From Muribaculaceae bacterium (GTDB lineage Bacteria; Bacteroidota; Bacteroidia; Bacteroidales; Muribaculaceae), in NCBI GenBank assembly GCA_017629835.1, contig JAGBWK010000060.1, positions 1-64,000 on the forward strand: 64,000 nt of DNA, given 5' to 3'. The notes below the pieces were generated by a model. The model was not told the DNA's origin, searched no databases, and was given only the letters and a program-made list of their open reading frames with translations. Below, one piece after another: positions 18,577 to 28,131 of this stretch. How positions within the stretch are numbered: position 1 is the first letter of the stretch; each line of letters starts with the position of its first letter. The translations under genes were made by a program, and so were the position numbers.

Positions 18577-19923
18577 ATGAGCCTAAATTTGAGAATCAAA
18601 AAAGGTCTCGACATCAAGATTGCCGGAGCAATAGCTTCGAGTGAGACTGTTGTGAAAGTCTCGCCCAAGACAGTCGCAGTCGTGCCCGACGATTTTCCGG
18701 GCTTTACGCCCAAGGTTGAAGTTAAAGATGGTGACAACGTCACTGTTGGGCAACCTTTGCTTCACGACAAGCACGACGAGCAAATAAAACTCGTTGCGCC
18801 AGTATCAGGCACCGTGAAAGGTGTTGTACGCGGCGAACGACGCAAAATCGAGCGCGTTGTTATCGAACCAGCAGCTGACACTGCTACACAATCTGATGTA
18901 GAAATCCCCCAACTATCAACCGCTGAAGAAGTAGCAAAATTCCTCAAAAACAAAGGTTTGTGGGCTATGATGCGCCAGCGTCCTTACGACATCGTACCGT
19001 CGGCCATGGCTAAACCTCGCGACATCTTCGTCACAGCTATTGACTCAGCTCCGTTGGCTATCAACCCAGCCGAATTCATCGCTGCCGACAAAGAAGCGCT
19101 TGCTAAAGGTGTCGAACTATTGCAAATGCTCACCAAAGGTAAAGTATATGTTAGCCGCCGCCACAATAGCGCATTAAGCGACATTGAGGGTGCTGAAATG
19201 GTTGACATCGAAGGGCCTCACCCAGCTGGCAACGTAGGCGTTCAAATAGCTAACATCTCCCCTATTAATAAAGGTGAAACAATCTGGACGCTCGATGCAA
19301 TGACCCTATGGCGCATCGGTCGTGCGGCATTGACAGGAGTAGTTCCAACCGAAGCGTATGTAGCAGTAGTAGGTAGCGAAATCGCTAAACCTCAAGTGGT
19401 TTGCACAACAATTGGCGCCGACGTTGAGAGCATCGTTTCAGGTAATCTCAAGGCAGACGAACGCAACAAACGCATTATCGCAGGCAACGTATTATCAGGC
19501 ACAAAAATCGCTGCCGACGGATATTTGCGTTTCCCATATCGTCAACTGACAGTGATTCCCGAAGGTAACGACGTCGACGAATTCATGGGCTGGGCCTCTA
19601 TCTCGCTATCAAAAAACAGCGAAAGCCGCTCATTCCCTGGACATTTCTTCAAAAAGATATTCAATCCCGACGCACGCCTTAAAGGTGGACGCCGCGCGTT
19701 CATTATGTCGGGCGAATACGACCGCTATTTACCGATGGATATTATGAGCGAGTTCTTAATCAAAGCCATCATTGGTCGCGACATAGAACAAATGGAAAAG
19801 CTTGGTATCTACGAAGTTGCACCCGAAGACTTTGCCTTAGGTGAATATGCCGACACTTCGAAAATCGAAGCTCAAAAGATAGTTCGCGAGGGGCTTGACT
19901 ACCTTCGTAAAGAGCTTGAATAG
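18577..19923 (+). CDS. nqrA: Na+-translocating NADH-quinone reductase subunit A
   Basis: This 448-residue soluble subunit begins the six-gene Nqr complex, which oxidises NADH, reduces quinone and exports Na+. The start at 18577 (MSLNLRIKKGLDIK) is preferred over the upstream in-frame Met at 18514, because nqrA proteins open with the IKKGLDI motif. A biotinyl-like fold near the N-terminus (about residues 30-80, VTVGQPLLHDK) and the C-terminal segment GGRRAFIMSGEYDRYLPMDI are typical. The gene order nqrABCDEF is complete and codirectional. Confidence 0.95.
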   Translation: MSLNLRIKKGLDIKIAGAIASSETVVKVSPKTVAVVPDDFPGFTPKVEVKDGDNVTVGQPLLHDKHDEQIKLVAPVSGTVKGVVRGERRKIERVVIEPAADTATQSDVEIPQLSTAEEVAKFLKNKGLWAMMRQRPYDIVPSAMAKPRDIFVTAIDSAPLAINPAEFIAADKEALAKGVELLQMLTKGKVYVSRRHNSALSDIEGAEMVDIEGPHPAGNVGVQIANISPINKGETIWTLDAMTLWRIGRAALTGVVPTEAYVAVVGSEIAKPQVVCTTIGADVESIVSGNLKADERNKRIIAGNVLSGTKIAADGYLRFPYRQLTVIPEGNDVDEFMGWASISLSKNSESRSFPGHFFKKIFNPDARLKGGRRAFIMSGEYDRYLPMDIMSEFLIKAIIGRDIEQMEKLGIYEVAPEDFALGEYADTSKIEAQKIVREGLDYLRKELE

Positions 19924-20002
19924 TCGACTTAGCACGAGTATCTTCCACACAGCTAAATCAGCACAAACAAACAGAGTATTAGAAATTTAACACAACAAAA
20001 TA

Positions 20003-21214
20003 GTGAAACAACTACGAAAACTGCTTGACCGCGTAAAGCCTCATTTCGAGTCCGAAGGAAAGTTGCACGCTTTCCACTCGGTGTTTGATGGTTTCGAAAC
20101 GTTTTTGTTCACGCCTAAATCGACTTCAACATCAGGTGTGCACATTCACGACAGCATCGACAGCAAGCGCACAATGATTATCGTTGTAGTGGCGCTCCTG
20201 CCCTGCTTACTTTTTGGCATGTACAACACAGGCTATCAGCATTGGCTTGCCACTGGGGCTACAGAGTTCCCATTCTGGTCGTTGATGCTTTACGGATTTC
20301 TCGCCGTACTGCCCAAACTGCTGACAACCTACATCGTTGGTCTTGGCATAGAATTTATTGTAGCACAATGGCGCAAGGAGGAAATCCAAGAAGGATTCCT
20401 CGTGACAGGTATTCTCATTCCGCTGATTTGTCCTGTCGACACCCCATTGTGGATGATTGCCATAGCAACTGCATTCTCTGTAATCTTCGTTAAAGAGATA
20501 TTCGGAGGCACTGGCTATAATATATTTAATGTGGCATTGGTCACTCGCGCATTCTTATTCTTCGCTTATCCAGCGTCAATGAGTGGCGACAAAGTGTTTG
20601 TCAACACTGCCCCAATCTTCGGCGTAGGCAATTCGCAAGTGGTCGACGGCTACACAGGAGCAACACCTCTCGGACAATTCGCTTCACAATCGAGCGACCA
20701 AGCTGTAGTGCTCACCAACACCGTTGGAGAACAGATTACAACATGGGATATGTTCTTCGGGCTAATCCCAGGCTCATTTGGCGAAACATCTACATTGTGC
20801 ATCCTCATTGGCGCAATGATATTGCTCTTCACTGGAATAGCTTCGTGGCGCATCATACTGTCGGTATTTGCTGGTGGCGCAGTGATGTCGCTTATTGCCA
20901 ATGTGTTTAACACGCCACTATATCCAGCATCAATGCTTTCAGTAGCCGACCAACTTTGCCTCGGAGGCTTCGCATTTGCTGCAGTGTTTATGGCAACTGA
21001 CCCCGTCACAGCTTGCCGCACCAACGTAGGTAAATATATCTACGGATTCCTCATCGGTGTGTTTGCAATCCTCATCCGCGTTTACAACACTGGTTATCCT
21101 GAGGGTGCAATGCTCGCCGTGCTCCTTATGAATGCTTTCGCACCGCTTATTGACTGGTGCGTAGTTCAGTCAAACATACGCCGCCGTGAGCGCCGTCTAA
21201 AAGTCGTTAAATAA
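20003..21214 (+). CDS. nqrB: Na+-translocating NADH-quinone reductase subunit B
   Basis: This 403-residue membrane subunit has about ten helices and carries a covalent FMN. The flavin-attachment Thr is Thr221 within YTGATPL, corresponding to the SGAT motif. The start codon is GTG. The protein belongs to the NqrB/RnfD family; its length and the full nqr neighbourhood distinguish it from RnfD. NqrB forms the main Na+ path in the complex. Confidence 0.95.
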   Translation: MKQLRKLLDRVKPHFESEGKLHAFHSVFDGFETFLFTPKSTSTSGVHIHDSIDSKRTMIIVVVALLPCLLFGMYNTGYQHWLATGATEFPFWSLMLYGFLAVLPKLLTTYIVGLGIEFIVAQWRKEEIQEGFLVTGILIPLICPVDTPLWMIAIATAFSVIFVKEIFGGTGYNIFNVALVTRAFLFFAYPASMSGDKVFVNTAPIFGVGNSQVVDGYTGATPLGQFASQSSDQAVVLTNTVGEQITTWDMFFGLIPGSFGETSTLCILIGAMILLFTGIASWRIILSVFAGGAVMSLIANVFNTPLYPASMLSVADQLCLGGFAFAAVFMATDPVTACRTNVGKYIYGFLIGVFAILIRVYNTGYPEGAMLAVLLMNAFAPLIDWCVVQSNIRRRERRLKVVK

Positions 21215-21216
21215 TT

Positions 21217-21948
21217 ATGAATAAGCAAAGTAACGTCTACACTATAGTTTACATCACGATAGTGGTGCTTGTGGTCGGCACACTGCTGGCATTCACATCT
21301 ATGTCGCTACGCAGCCGTCAACAGGCTAACGCCGACGCCGACAAGATGCGCCAAATACTCAATTCAGTACACGTCACAGCCCAGAAGGGCGAAAAAATAG
21401 CCGACATTTTCGACCAGCACATCAAAGGTATGATGCTTGTCAATGCCAATGGTGAAGTAGTTCGTCAATCCGACGGCCTTGATGCTGAAATCTTTGCAAC
21501 AGACATTGCCGCAGAGAGCAAAAATGCAGATGCTTCGCAACGAAAACTGCCTGTGTATGTATGTTCGGTCGACAATGGCGATTTGAAATACATCATTCCA
21601 GTGTCGGGCGCAGGCTTGTGGGGACCGGTTTGGGGCTACATAGCAGTTGATGCAAATGGCTCTACTATCTATGGTGCATATTTCTCACATCAGGGTGAAA
21701 CTCCCGGACTTGGTGCCGAAATCGAAAAGCCTGCTTTCCAACAGGAATTTGTTGGTAAACAATTGATTAAAGATAGCGAATTCAATCCTATCGCCGTCGT
21801 TAAAGCTGGACAGAAGCCCAATTCCAACGCCGATTATGTCGACGGCATTTCTGGTGGCACAATCACGAGCAAAGGTGTTGGCGATATGCTTCAGAATTGC
21901 TTGCAACCTTATGCTGCATTTCTCAAAGGTTTAAGCGAGAAAGAGTAA
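21217..21948 (+). CDS. nqrC: Na+-translocating NADH-quinone reductase subunit C
   Basis: This 243-residue protein has one N-terminal helix (about residues 8-28) and a periplasmic FMN-binding domain. Covalent FMN would attach at Thr215 in ISGGTIT, the SGxT motif. It starts 2 bp after the nqrB stop, so the two are likely translationally coupled. Confidence 0.95.
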   Translation: MNKQSNVYTIVYITIVVLVVGTLLAFTSMSLRSRQQANADADKMRQILNSVHVTAQKGEKIADIFDQHIKGMMLVNANGEVVRQSDGLDAEIFATDIAAESKNADASQRKLPVYVCSVDNGDLKYIIPVSGAGLWGPVWGYIAVDANGSTIYGAYFSHQGETPGLGAEIEKPAFQQEFVGKQLIKDSEFNPIAVVKAGQKPNSNADYVDGISGGTITSKGVGDMLQNCLQPYAAFLKGLSEKE

Positions 21949-22034
21949 ACAAATCAATCCATACGCCTTGAGCAGTAGCGACAGGCATAATGAAGTAACA
22001 AACAAGTACCAACAGTCAGTAATTAATAACAGTA

Positions 22035-22658
22035 ATGGCTGAAAAAATAAAACTCAAAGAGGTGTTCTTCAATCCGTTCTCGAAGAACAATCCTGTAATA
22101 GTGCAGATACTCGGTATCTGTTCGGTATTGGCAGTCACCGCCAAACTCGAGCCCTCAATCGTAATGGGATTCTCGGTGATAGCCGTACTCGCATTCTCAA
22201 ACGTAATCATCTCGTTGATTCGCAACACTATCCCAACCAACATCCGCATCATCGTGCAATTGGTAGTTGTCGCTGGATTGGTGGTTGTAGTCAACCAATT
22301 GTTGTTGGCATTTGCCTACGATGTAGCGATGCAATTGTCGGTGTTCATTAGTTTGATTATAACCAACTGTATTCTAATGGGTCGCCTTGAAGCATTTGCA
22401 ATGGCCAACCGCCCTTGGCCGTCGTTTCTTGACGGCGTAGGCAATGGCATCGGTTATGCACTGATACTCATCATCGTTGGTTTCTTCCGCGAACTGTTGG
22501 GTAGCGGCACTCTGCTTGGCTATCAAGTAGTGCCCGACGCATTCTACGAAGCTGGCTACGTCAACAATGGCCTAATGATTCTCCCCCCCATGGCGCTAAT
22601 CCTTGTAGGCTGCATCATCTGGGTACACCGTTCGTTTAACAAAGATATTGAAGGCTGA
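22035..22658 (+). CDS. nqrD: Na+-translocating NADH-quinone reductase subunit D
   Basis: This 207-residue integral membrane protein with about six helices belongs to the NqrD/RnfE family. The motif GRLEAFAMANRPWPSFLDG and the FFRELLGSGTLLG segment are characteristic. With NqrE it forms the membrane core holding an iron centre. Confidence 0.95.
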   Translation: MAEKIKLKEVFFNPFSKNNPVIVQILGICSVLAVTAKLEPSIVMGFSVIAVLAFSNVIISLIRNTIPTNIRIIVQLVVVAGLVVVVNQLLLAFAYDVAMQLSVFISLIITNCILMGRLEAFAMANRPWPSFLDGVGNGIGYALILIIVGFFRELLGSGTLLGYQVVPDAFYEAGYVNNGLMILPPMALILVGCIIWVHRSFNKDIEG

Positions 22659-22686
22659 TAAAACGCAATATATCAAGCATTAAAAT

Positions 22687-23304
22687 ATGGAAAATTTCAA
22701 TATATTCATACGGTCGATATTCGTCGACAACATGATATTCGCTTACTTCCTCGGCATGTGTTCGTTCCTTGCCGTGTCGAAGAACGTAAAGACAGCTTTT
22801 GGCTTAGGTCTTGCAGTTACATTTATGCTCGCCATTACACTGCCAATCAACTACTTATTGAATACTTACGTGCTCAAAGAGGGTGCTTTGGCCTGGCTTG
22901 GACCTGAGTATGCTCACGTTGACCTCAGCTTCCTTTCGCTGATAATGTTCATTGCTGTAATTGCATCAATGACGCAGTTGGTGGAAATGACGGTTGAAAA
23001 ATTTGCACCGTCGCTCTATGCTTCGCTCGGCATCTTCTTGCCGTTGATTGCAGTAAACTGCGCTATCCTCGGTGGCTCACTGTTTATGCAACAACGCGAT
23101 TTTCCAAGCGTAGGCACATCTATTTGCGCTGGTATCGGTTGGGGTATTGGCTGGGTGCTTGCAATCACAGCCATTGCAGCTATTCGCGAACGTCTTGCCA
23201 ACTATTCAAAGATACCAAAACCACTTCAAGGTGTGGGTATAACATTCATTCTAACAGGACTTATGGGCATTGCTTTCATGAGCTTCCTTGGCATAAAGAT
23301 CTGA
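22687..23304 (+). CDS. nqrE: Na+-translocating NADH-quinone reductase subunit E
   Basis: This 205-residue membrane subunit has about six helices and is related to NqrD by inverted topology. The segments GMCSFLAVSKN and VNCAILGGSLFMQQR contain the conserved Cys residues that coordinate the intramembrane iron centre with NqrD. Confidence 0.95.
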   Translation: MENFNIFIRSIFVDNMIFAYFLGMCSFLAVSKNVKTAFGLGLAVTFMLAITLPINYLLNTYVLKEGALAWLGPEYAHVDLSFLSLIMFIAVIASMTQLVEMTVEKFAPSLYASLGIFLPLIAVNCAILGGSLFMQQRDFPSVGTSICAGIGWGIGWVLAITAIAAIRERLANYSKIPKPLQGVGITFILTGLMGIAFMSFLGIKI

Positions 23305-23332
23305 TAAAATCAACGCTTAGTCACTGAAAACA

Positions 23333-24625
23333 ATGATATTTCTTCAACAAACACAGATAATGCCCACGCTGATTGCTGGCGTGTCGATATTCTTGATTAT
23401 CACGCTTTTACTTGTAGCAATACTGCTTATTGCAAAAAAGTATCTCGTAAAGAGTGGTGATGTCAAAATCACTATCAACGGCTCGAAAGAGGTGATTGCC
23501 CCTGCTGGCAAGTCGCTGCTGTCAACAATGGCCGACCAAAACATATTCCTCCCATCAGCTTGCGGTGGCAAAGGCAGCTGCGGCCAATGCAAAGTGCAAG
23601 TAATGGAAGGTGGCGGCGAAATCCTCCCGACCGAAACGGTGCATTTCTCTCGCAAAGAGATTAAGAACGACTGGCGCCTCGGATGCCAAGTGAAAGTGAA
23701 AGAGGATATGCAGATAGGCGTTGACGAATCGGTGCTCGACATCAAAGAATGGGAATGCGAAGTGATTTCTAATAAGAATGTGGCAACATTCATCAAGGAA
23801 TTTATCGTAGCACTGCCTCCCGGTGAGCATATGAATTTCGTTCCCGGCTCATACGCTCAGATTAAGATTCCAACCTACACAATGGACTACGATAAGGACA
23901 TCGACAAAAGCCTTATCGGCGATGAATACCTTCCTGCATGGGAAAAATTCGGTTTATTCGGGCTCAAATGTACTAACACTGAAACTACAGTGCGCGCCTA
24001 CTCTATGGCGAACTATCCTGCTGAGGGCGACCGCATTATGCTGACAGTGCGTATCGCTACTCCCCCATTCAAACCGAAACCCGAAGTTGGATTTATGGAC
24101 GTAATGCCCGGTATCGCTTCAAGCTACATTTTTACGCTTAAGCCTGGCGATAAGGTTGTTATGAGTGGCCCTTATGGCGATTTCCACCCAATTTTCGATT
24201 CAAAAGCAGAAATGATGTGGATAGGTGGTGGCGCTGGTATGGCTCCTCTGCGTGCTCAAATCATGCACATGACCAAGACGCTCCACACTACCGACCGCGT
24301 GATGAACTATTTCTATGGCGCTCGTGCGCTCAACGAGGTGTTCTATCTCGAAGACTTCTTGCAGCTTGAGAAGAATTTCCCCAACTTCAAGTTCCACCTT
24401 GCGCTCGACCGTCCCGACCCCGCAGCCGACGCTGCTGGCGTGAAATACACTCCTGGATTTGTGCATCAAGTAATCTACGAAACATACCTCAAAGATCACC
24501 CAAATCCTGAGGATATCGAATACTACATGTGCGGTCCTGGTCCAATGAGTGCGGCTGTCAACAAGATGCTCGACAGCCTCGGCGTAGAGCCCGAAAGTAT
24601 TCACTACGACAACTTCGGAGGTTAA
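23333..24625 (+). CDS. nqrF: Na+-translocating NADH-quinone reductase subunit F
   Basis: This 430-residue subunit takes electrons from NADH into the complex. It has an N-terminal membrane helix (about residues 13-35), a [2Fe-2S] ferredoxin domain with ligands Cys77, Cys83, Cys86 and Cys118, an FAD-binding domain with RAYSMANYP, and a C-terminal NADH-binding domain with MWIGGGAGMAPLR and MCGPGPM. It is the last nqr gene, and murB follows 6 bp later, so murB may share the transcript. Confidence 0.96.
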   Translation: MIFLQQTQIMPTLIAGVSIFLIITLLLVAILLIAKKYLVKSGDVKITINGSKEVIAPAGKSLLSTMADQNIFLPSACGGKGSCGQCKVQVMEGGGEILPTETVHFSRKEIKNDWRLGCQVKVKEDMQIGVDESVLDIKEWECEVISNKNVATFIKEFIVALPPGEHMNFVPGSYAQIKIPTYTMDYDKDIDKSLIGDEYLPAWEKFGLFGLKCTNTETTVRAYSMANYPAEGDRIMLTVRIATPPFKPKPEVGFMDVMPGIASSYIFTLKPGDKVVMSGPYGDFHPIFDSKAEMMWIGGGAGMAPLRAQIMHMTKTLHTTDRVMNYFYGARALNEVFYLEDFLQLEKNFPNFKFHLALDRPDPAADAAGVKYTPGFVHQVIYETYLKDHPNPEDIEYYMCGPGPMSAAVNKMLDSLGVEPESIHYDNFGG

Positions 24626-24631
24626 CAAACT

Positions 24632-25642
24632 ATGACCATAAAGCGAAATATCGACATAGCACGGCTGACGACTTTCGGCATTCACGCCAAAGCCGCAGCC
24701 GTTGTCACATATTCTTCGCTCGAAGAATTGGAGCAAATTATTGCCGATAAATCGCTGCCCACACCCATTGTGCACATTGGCGAAGGGAGCAATCTACTGT
24801 TTACCGATGATTTTCCCGGGACACTGCTAATTAATGAAGGTGACTCGGTTGAGTTTATAGGGCTCGACGATAATGAGATATTAGTGACTGCCGATGCCGG
24901 CATACCGATGGATTTACTTTGTGGTTTCGCTGCAGAATTCGATTTTTGGGGCATAGAAAACCTCTCAGGAATTCCCGGCTCCGTTGGCGCTGCAGTGGTG
25001 CAAAATGTAGGCGCCTATGGTGTGGAGTTCAAAGATGTTTTCGTTGAAGCAGATGCCATTGAAGTCGCCACGGGTAAACACCGTAAGTTCACACTCGATG
25101 AGATGAACTATGGCTACAGATATTCGCTGCTCAAATCGCAAGAGTGGAAAGGGCGTTACTTCATCTACCGAGTTAAATTCCGTCTATCAGAAGTACCTAA
25201 TCCGAAACTCGACTACGGTAATCTACGCTCGTCGGTAGGCGAGTCCCCTACCCTTGCAGAGATACGAAAAGCAATAATCGCAATGCGCGACAGCAAGCTG
25301 CCCAATCCGTCGGAATATGGCAGCGCAGGAAGCTTCTTCAAAAATCCTGTCGTCAGCCACTCGGAATTCGAACGCATAGTAGCCGAAAATCCAGAATTAG
25401 AGATACCCTCGTATCCGGCACCCGACGGCATAAAAATCCCGGCGGCATTCCTCATCGACAAATGCGGTCTGAAAGGACATCAACTCGGCAACGCATCGGT
25501 ATGGCATAAGCAACCGCTTGTCATTGTCAATCACACTGGCAACGCAACTGGAAGCGAGATACTCGCCTTGGAACGGTTGATTGTCGCGACTGTCGAAAAG
25601 CGTTTCGGTATCACACTCCACCCCGAAGTGGAGCATATCTGA
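24632..25642 (+). CDS. murB: UDP-N-acetylenolpyruvoylglucosamine reductase
   Basis: This 336-residue flavoenzyme reduces UDP-GlcNAc-enolpyruvate to UDP-MurNAc, the second committed step of peptidoglycan synthesis. The FAD-binding motifs GEGSNLLFTDDFPG and LSGIPGSVGAAVVQNVGAYG are present. The catalytic Ser lies in the YGSAGSFFKNP segment, and the C-terminal PEVEHI carries the catalytic Glu. It is the long (type I-like) form. The gene begins right after nqrF and is followed by murA after 120 bp. Confidence 0.95.
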   Translation: MTIKRNIDIARLTTFGIHAKAAAVVTYSSLEELEQIIADKSLPTPIVHIGEGSNLLFTDDFPGTLLINEGDSVEFIGLDDNEILVTADAGIPMDLLCGFAAEFDFWGIENLSGIPGSVGAAVVQNVGAYGVEFKDVFVEADAIEVATGKHRKFTLDEMNYGYRYSLLKSQEWKGRYFIYRVKFRLSEVPNPKLDYGNLRSSVGESPTLAEIRKAIIAMRDSKLPNPSEYGSAGSFFKNPVVSHSEFERIVAENPELEIPSYPAPDGIKIPAAFLIDKCGLKGHQLGNASVWHKQPLVIVNHTGNATGSEILALERLIVATVEKRFGITLHPEVEHI

Positions 25643-25762
25643 CAAACTCGAAGCCACGAAACTACGAATCTAAAGCCGCAAAATCCTTAATTCTAAAACC
25701 ATTAGCCCAGAAGGGCTTTAACAATAAAACAAATACAGCAACACCTAAACATACCAACAATT

Positions 25763-27073
25763 ATGAGTTCATTTATCATTGAAGGAGGTCACAAACTCTC
25801 AGGCTCGATAACCCCTCAAGGAGCTAAAAACGAAGCCTTACAGGTGATTAGCGCATGCTTACTCACAAGCGAGCCAGTATGCATCGACAATGTGCCCGAC
25901 ATTCTCGACGTGCGCAATCTCATCGGACTACTTGAAGGTATGGGTGTGACTGTAGAACGGAATAGCAAACACTGCTATACGTTTACCGCCAACGATATTG
26001 ATCATCAATACATCAATAGCCACGAATTCATCAACCGCTGCGCTACGCTTCGTGGCTCAGTATTGCTCATGGGACCACTGCTTTCCCGATTTGGAAGCAC
26101 TTTCTTCCCCAAACCGGGTGGCGACCAGATAGGCCGTCGCAAAGTTGACACCCACATTCAAGGCTTTATGGCTTTGGGCGCAACTGCCGAATATGAGCAC
26201 GACTTAGCGTCGTACAAACTCAGCGCTGAGCACGGATTGAAAGGCACTTACATGTTGCTCGACGAAGCCTCAGTTACTGGTACAGCCAACATCATCATGG
26301 CTGCTGTACTTGCAGAAGGCAAGACCATAATCTACAATGCTGCTTGTGAGCCTTACGTGCAACAACTTTGTCGTATGCTCGTAGCTATGGGTGCTCGCAT
26401 CGAAGGCATCGGCTCAAACCTTTTGAGCGTGTATGGCTGCGGCGAATTGCACGGCACAACTCATCGCATTCTCCCCGACATGATTGAGGTCGGCAGCTTC
26501 ATCGGTATGACAGCAATGACACAAAGCTCGCTGACAATCAAGGATGTATCAGTCGAAAATCTCGGCATCATACCACAAAGTTTCCGCCGTCTCGGCATCA
26601 AAATCGAACAACAAGGCGACGACCTCTACATCCCCGAACAAGAATCATACGAAATCGAAACTGGGCTCGACGGCTCAATCCCCACCATTGCCGACGCGCC
26701 ATGGCCAGGACTTACCCCCGACCTAATCAGTGTAATCCTCGTGGCAGCTACTCAATGCAAAGGGAGCGTGTTGATACACCAAAAGATGTTCGAAAGCCGC
26801 CTGTTCTTCGTTGACCGCGTAATCGACATGGGTGCAAACATCATACTTTGCGACCCCCACCGCGCTGTAGTTGTAGGACTTGACCACCGCTATCAACTCC
26901 GCGCACGACGCATGTCATCGCCCGACATCCGCGCCGGTATCGCAATGCTCATTGCAGCAATGTCGGCCAAAGGAACATCCGTCATCGGCAACATCGAACA
27001 AATACAGCGCGGCTACGAAGAAATCGACCTCCGCCTAAACGCCCTCGGCGCCAACATCGAGCGCCAAGGCTAA
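25763..27073 (+). CDS. murA: UDP-GlcNAc 1-carboxyvinyltransferase (Cys-to-Asp form)
   Basis: This 436-residue enzyme transfers enolpyruvate from PEP to UDP-GlcNAc, the first step of peptidoglycan synthesis. It has the EPSP-synthase-type fold, catalytic Lys22 in AKNEA and the loop PKPGGDQIGRR. The residue that is Cys115 in E. coli MurA is Asp121 here. Asp at this site, as in mycobacterial and chlamydial MurA, blocks covalent inactivation by fosfomycin while keeping activity. It follows murB, and a hairpin at 27129 ends the unit. Confidence 0.95.
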   Translation: MSSFIIEGGHKLSGSITPQGAKNEALQVISACLLTSEPVCIDNVPDILDVRNLIGLLEGMGVTVERNSKHCYTFTANDIDHQYINSHEFINRCATLRGSVLLMGPLLSRFGSTFFPKPGGDQIGRRKVDTHIQGFMALGATAEYEHDLASYKLSAEHGLKGTYMLLDEASVTGTANIIMAAVLAEGKTIIYNAACEPYVQQLCRMLVAMGARIEGIGSNLLSVYGCGELHGTTHRILPDMIEVGSFIGMTAMTQSSLTIKDVSVENLGIIPQSFRRLGIKIEQQGDDLYIPEQESYEIETGLDGSIPTIADAPWPGLTPDLISVILVAATQCKGSVLIHQKMFESRLFFVDRVIDMGANIILCDPHRAVVVGLDHRYQLRARRMSSPDIRAGIAMLIAAMSAKGTSVIGNIEQIQRGYEEIDLRLNALGANIERQG

Positions 27074-27128
27074 TCCCACCACAGAAAAACCGCCAAACCA
27101 CCGATTGGCATAAACTCATTATCGTATG

Positions 27129-27155
27129 AGGCTGCTTAAGAATCTTAGGCAGCCT
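27129..27155 (+). terminator. Terminator after murA
   Basis: A 12-bp stem with one wobble (arms 27129-27140 and 27144-27155) and a 3-nt loop is followed by a T-rich tract, 55 bp after the murA stop. Confidence 0.65.
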
Positions 27156-27262
27156 ATGTTTCTTTGTGGAAATAGGAAGCTTATGGTTTCGGGGGCGGAA
27201 AGGGACGAAATGGGATAGGCGGACGAATCGGCGGGAATGTTTGTGTGGGAGATATTTAATAT

Positions 27263-27297
27263 TTATAATATTAACTGTTAAATTTTATAATATTAAG
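27263..27297. repeat. 13-bp direct repeat in the upxY upstream region
   Basis: TTTATAATATTAA occurs at 27263-27275 and again at 27285-27297, a 22-bp period that places both on one DNA face. It lies in a very AT-rich stretch 190 bp before upxY and may be an operator or promoter UP-type region. Confidence 0.55.
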
Positions 27298-27326
27298 GAA
27301 GAAAATGCGTTTACAATATAGCAGAA

Positions 27327-27467
27327 CATCCACTGTAGGATGCCTTGAACGATGCTTCGTGCATCTTCAACCAATCAATACCAAACGAATGAATCGGCCC
27401 AAAATCGAGCCTACTTTCGCAAAATTACGCCTTAAACCACTAACAATCTGCACCTTATAATTGTTAG
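27327..27467 (+). promoter_or_regulatory. Probable leader of the polysaccharide operon
   Basis: Three hairpins lie before upxY: 27327-27342 (5-bp stem), 27351-27365 (5-bp stem) and 27440-27467 (8-bp perfect stem, 12-nt loop). UpxY proteins act on transcription in their own leader, so these could take part in pausing or antitermination; this is inference. No clear TAnnTTTG element was found, and no gene is seen in 27074-27488. Confidence 0.35.
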
Positions 27468-27488
27468 AGGGAAATAAGAGTATATGCC

Positions 27489-28052
27489 ATGAAAATCGAC
27501 CAACATAAAAAAGCGTGGTACGTAGTCAGAGTGCACAATATGTCGTTCGACCGCACTCGCCGACGCCTCGAAGAATTAGGATTCGAAATATTCATCCCCG
27601 AATATTTCGACATAATCATTTTGAACGGAAAGAAGGTGAAGAGCCTTATTCCTGCGCTCAAGGATATCTTCTTCATTTACGCCACCTACGACCAAATTGA
27701 GCGACTTATTACGCAACAAAAGCTTCCGCTGAAGTTTTATTACTCGCATTGCAGCCACATTCAGAATGATGCGCTGTGGGTACGCGAAGAGGATATGAAG
27801 ATGTTTATGCTGGCGCTTAAAGAGCTTGACCGCAAGCCAATGATCCATGCCTACAACGACCTCAACCTTTCAGCTGGGCAGTATGTACGCATATTGAGCG
27901 GCCAGTTTGAAGGAGTCGAGGGCTACTGTTTGCAGCTCGTACGAGGCCAACGCAAGCGTTTGGTGCTCACACTTGGCAACCTCATTTCGGTCAGCCTAAT
28001 TCTTAACCCCGATGACCTCATCGAGCAGCTCCCCTCTCCCACCCAACCGTAG
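27489..28052 (+). CDS. UpxY-family transcription antiterminator (NusG-like)
   Basis: This 187-residue protein has the NusG-like arrangement: an N-terminal NGN domain starting KAWYVVRVHNMSFDRTRRRLEELGF and a C-terminal KOW-like segment around AGQYVRILSGQFEGVEGYC. In Bacteroides, UpxY proteins are encoded first in capsular operons and prevent premature termination in their own 5' leader. Its place at the head of a twelve-kilobase polysaccharide operon fits this. The usual partner upxZ, an inhibitor of other UpxY proteins, is not downstream. Confidence 0.85.
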   Translation: MKIDQHKKAWYVVRVHNMSFDRTRRRLEELGFEIFIPEYFDIIILNGKKVKSLIPALKDIFFIYATYDQIERLITQQKLPLKFYYSHCSHIQNDALWVREEDMKMFMLALKELDRKPMIHAYNDLNLSAGQYVRILSGQFEGVEGYCLQLVRGQRKRLVLTLGNLISVSLILNPDDLIEQLPSPTQP

Positions 28053-28131
28053 CATCACAAGCCGGCACACCACCGCCGCGATGCACCAACCAATCACTCC
28101 ACATTAGGTCAACCGCGACCACCCAACGGCA

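Noticed and set aside
27156-27488. Invertible capsule promoter as in Bacteroides fragilis
   Set aside because: No pair of long inverted repeats flanking a consensus promoter was found; the repeat present is direct, not inverted.
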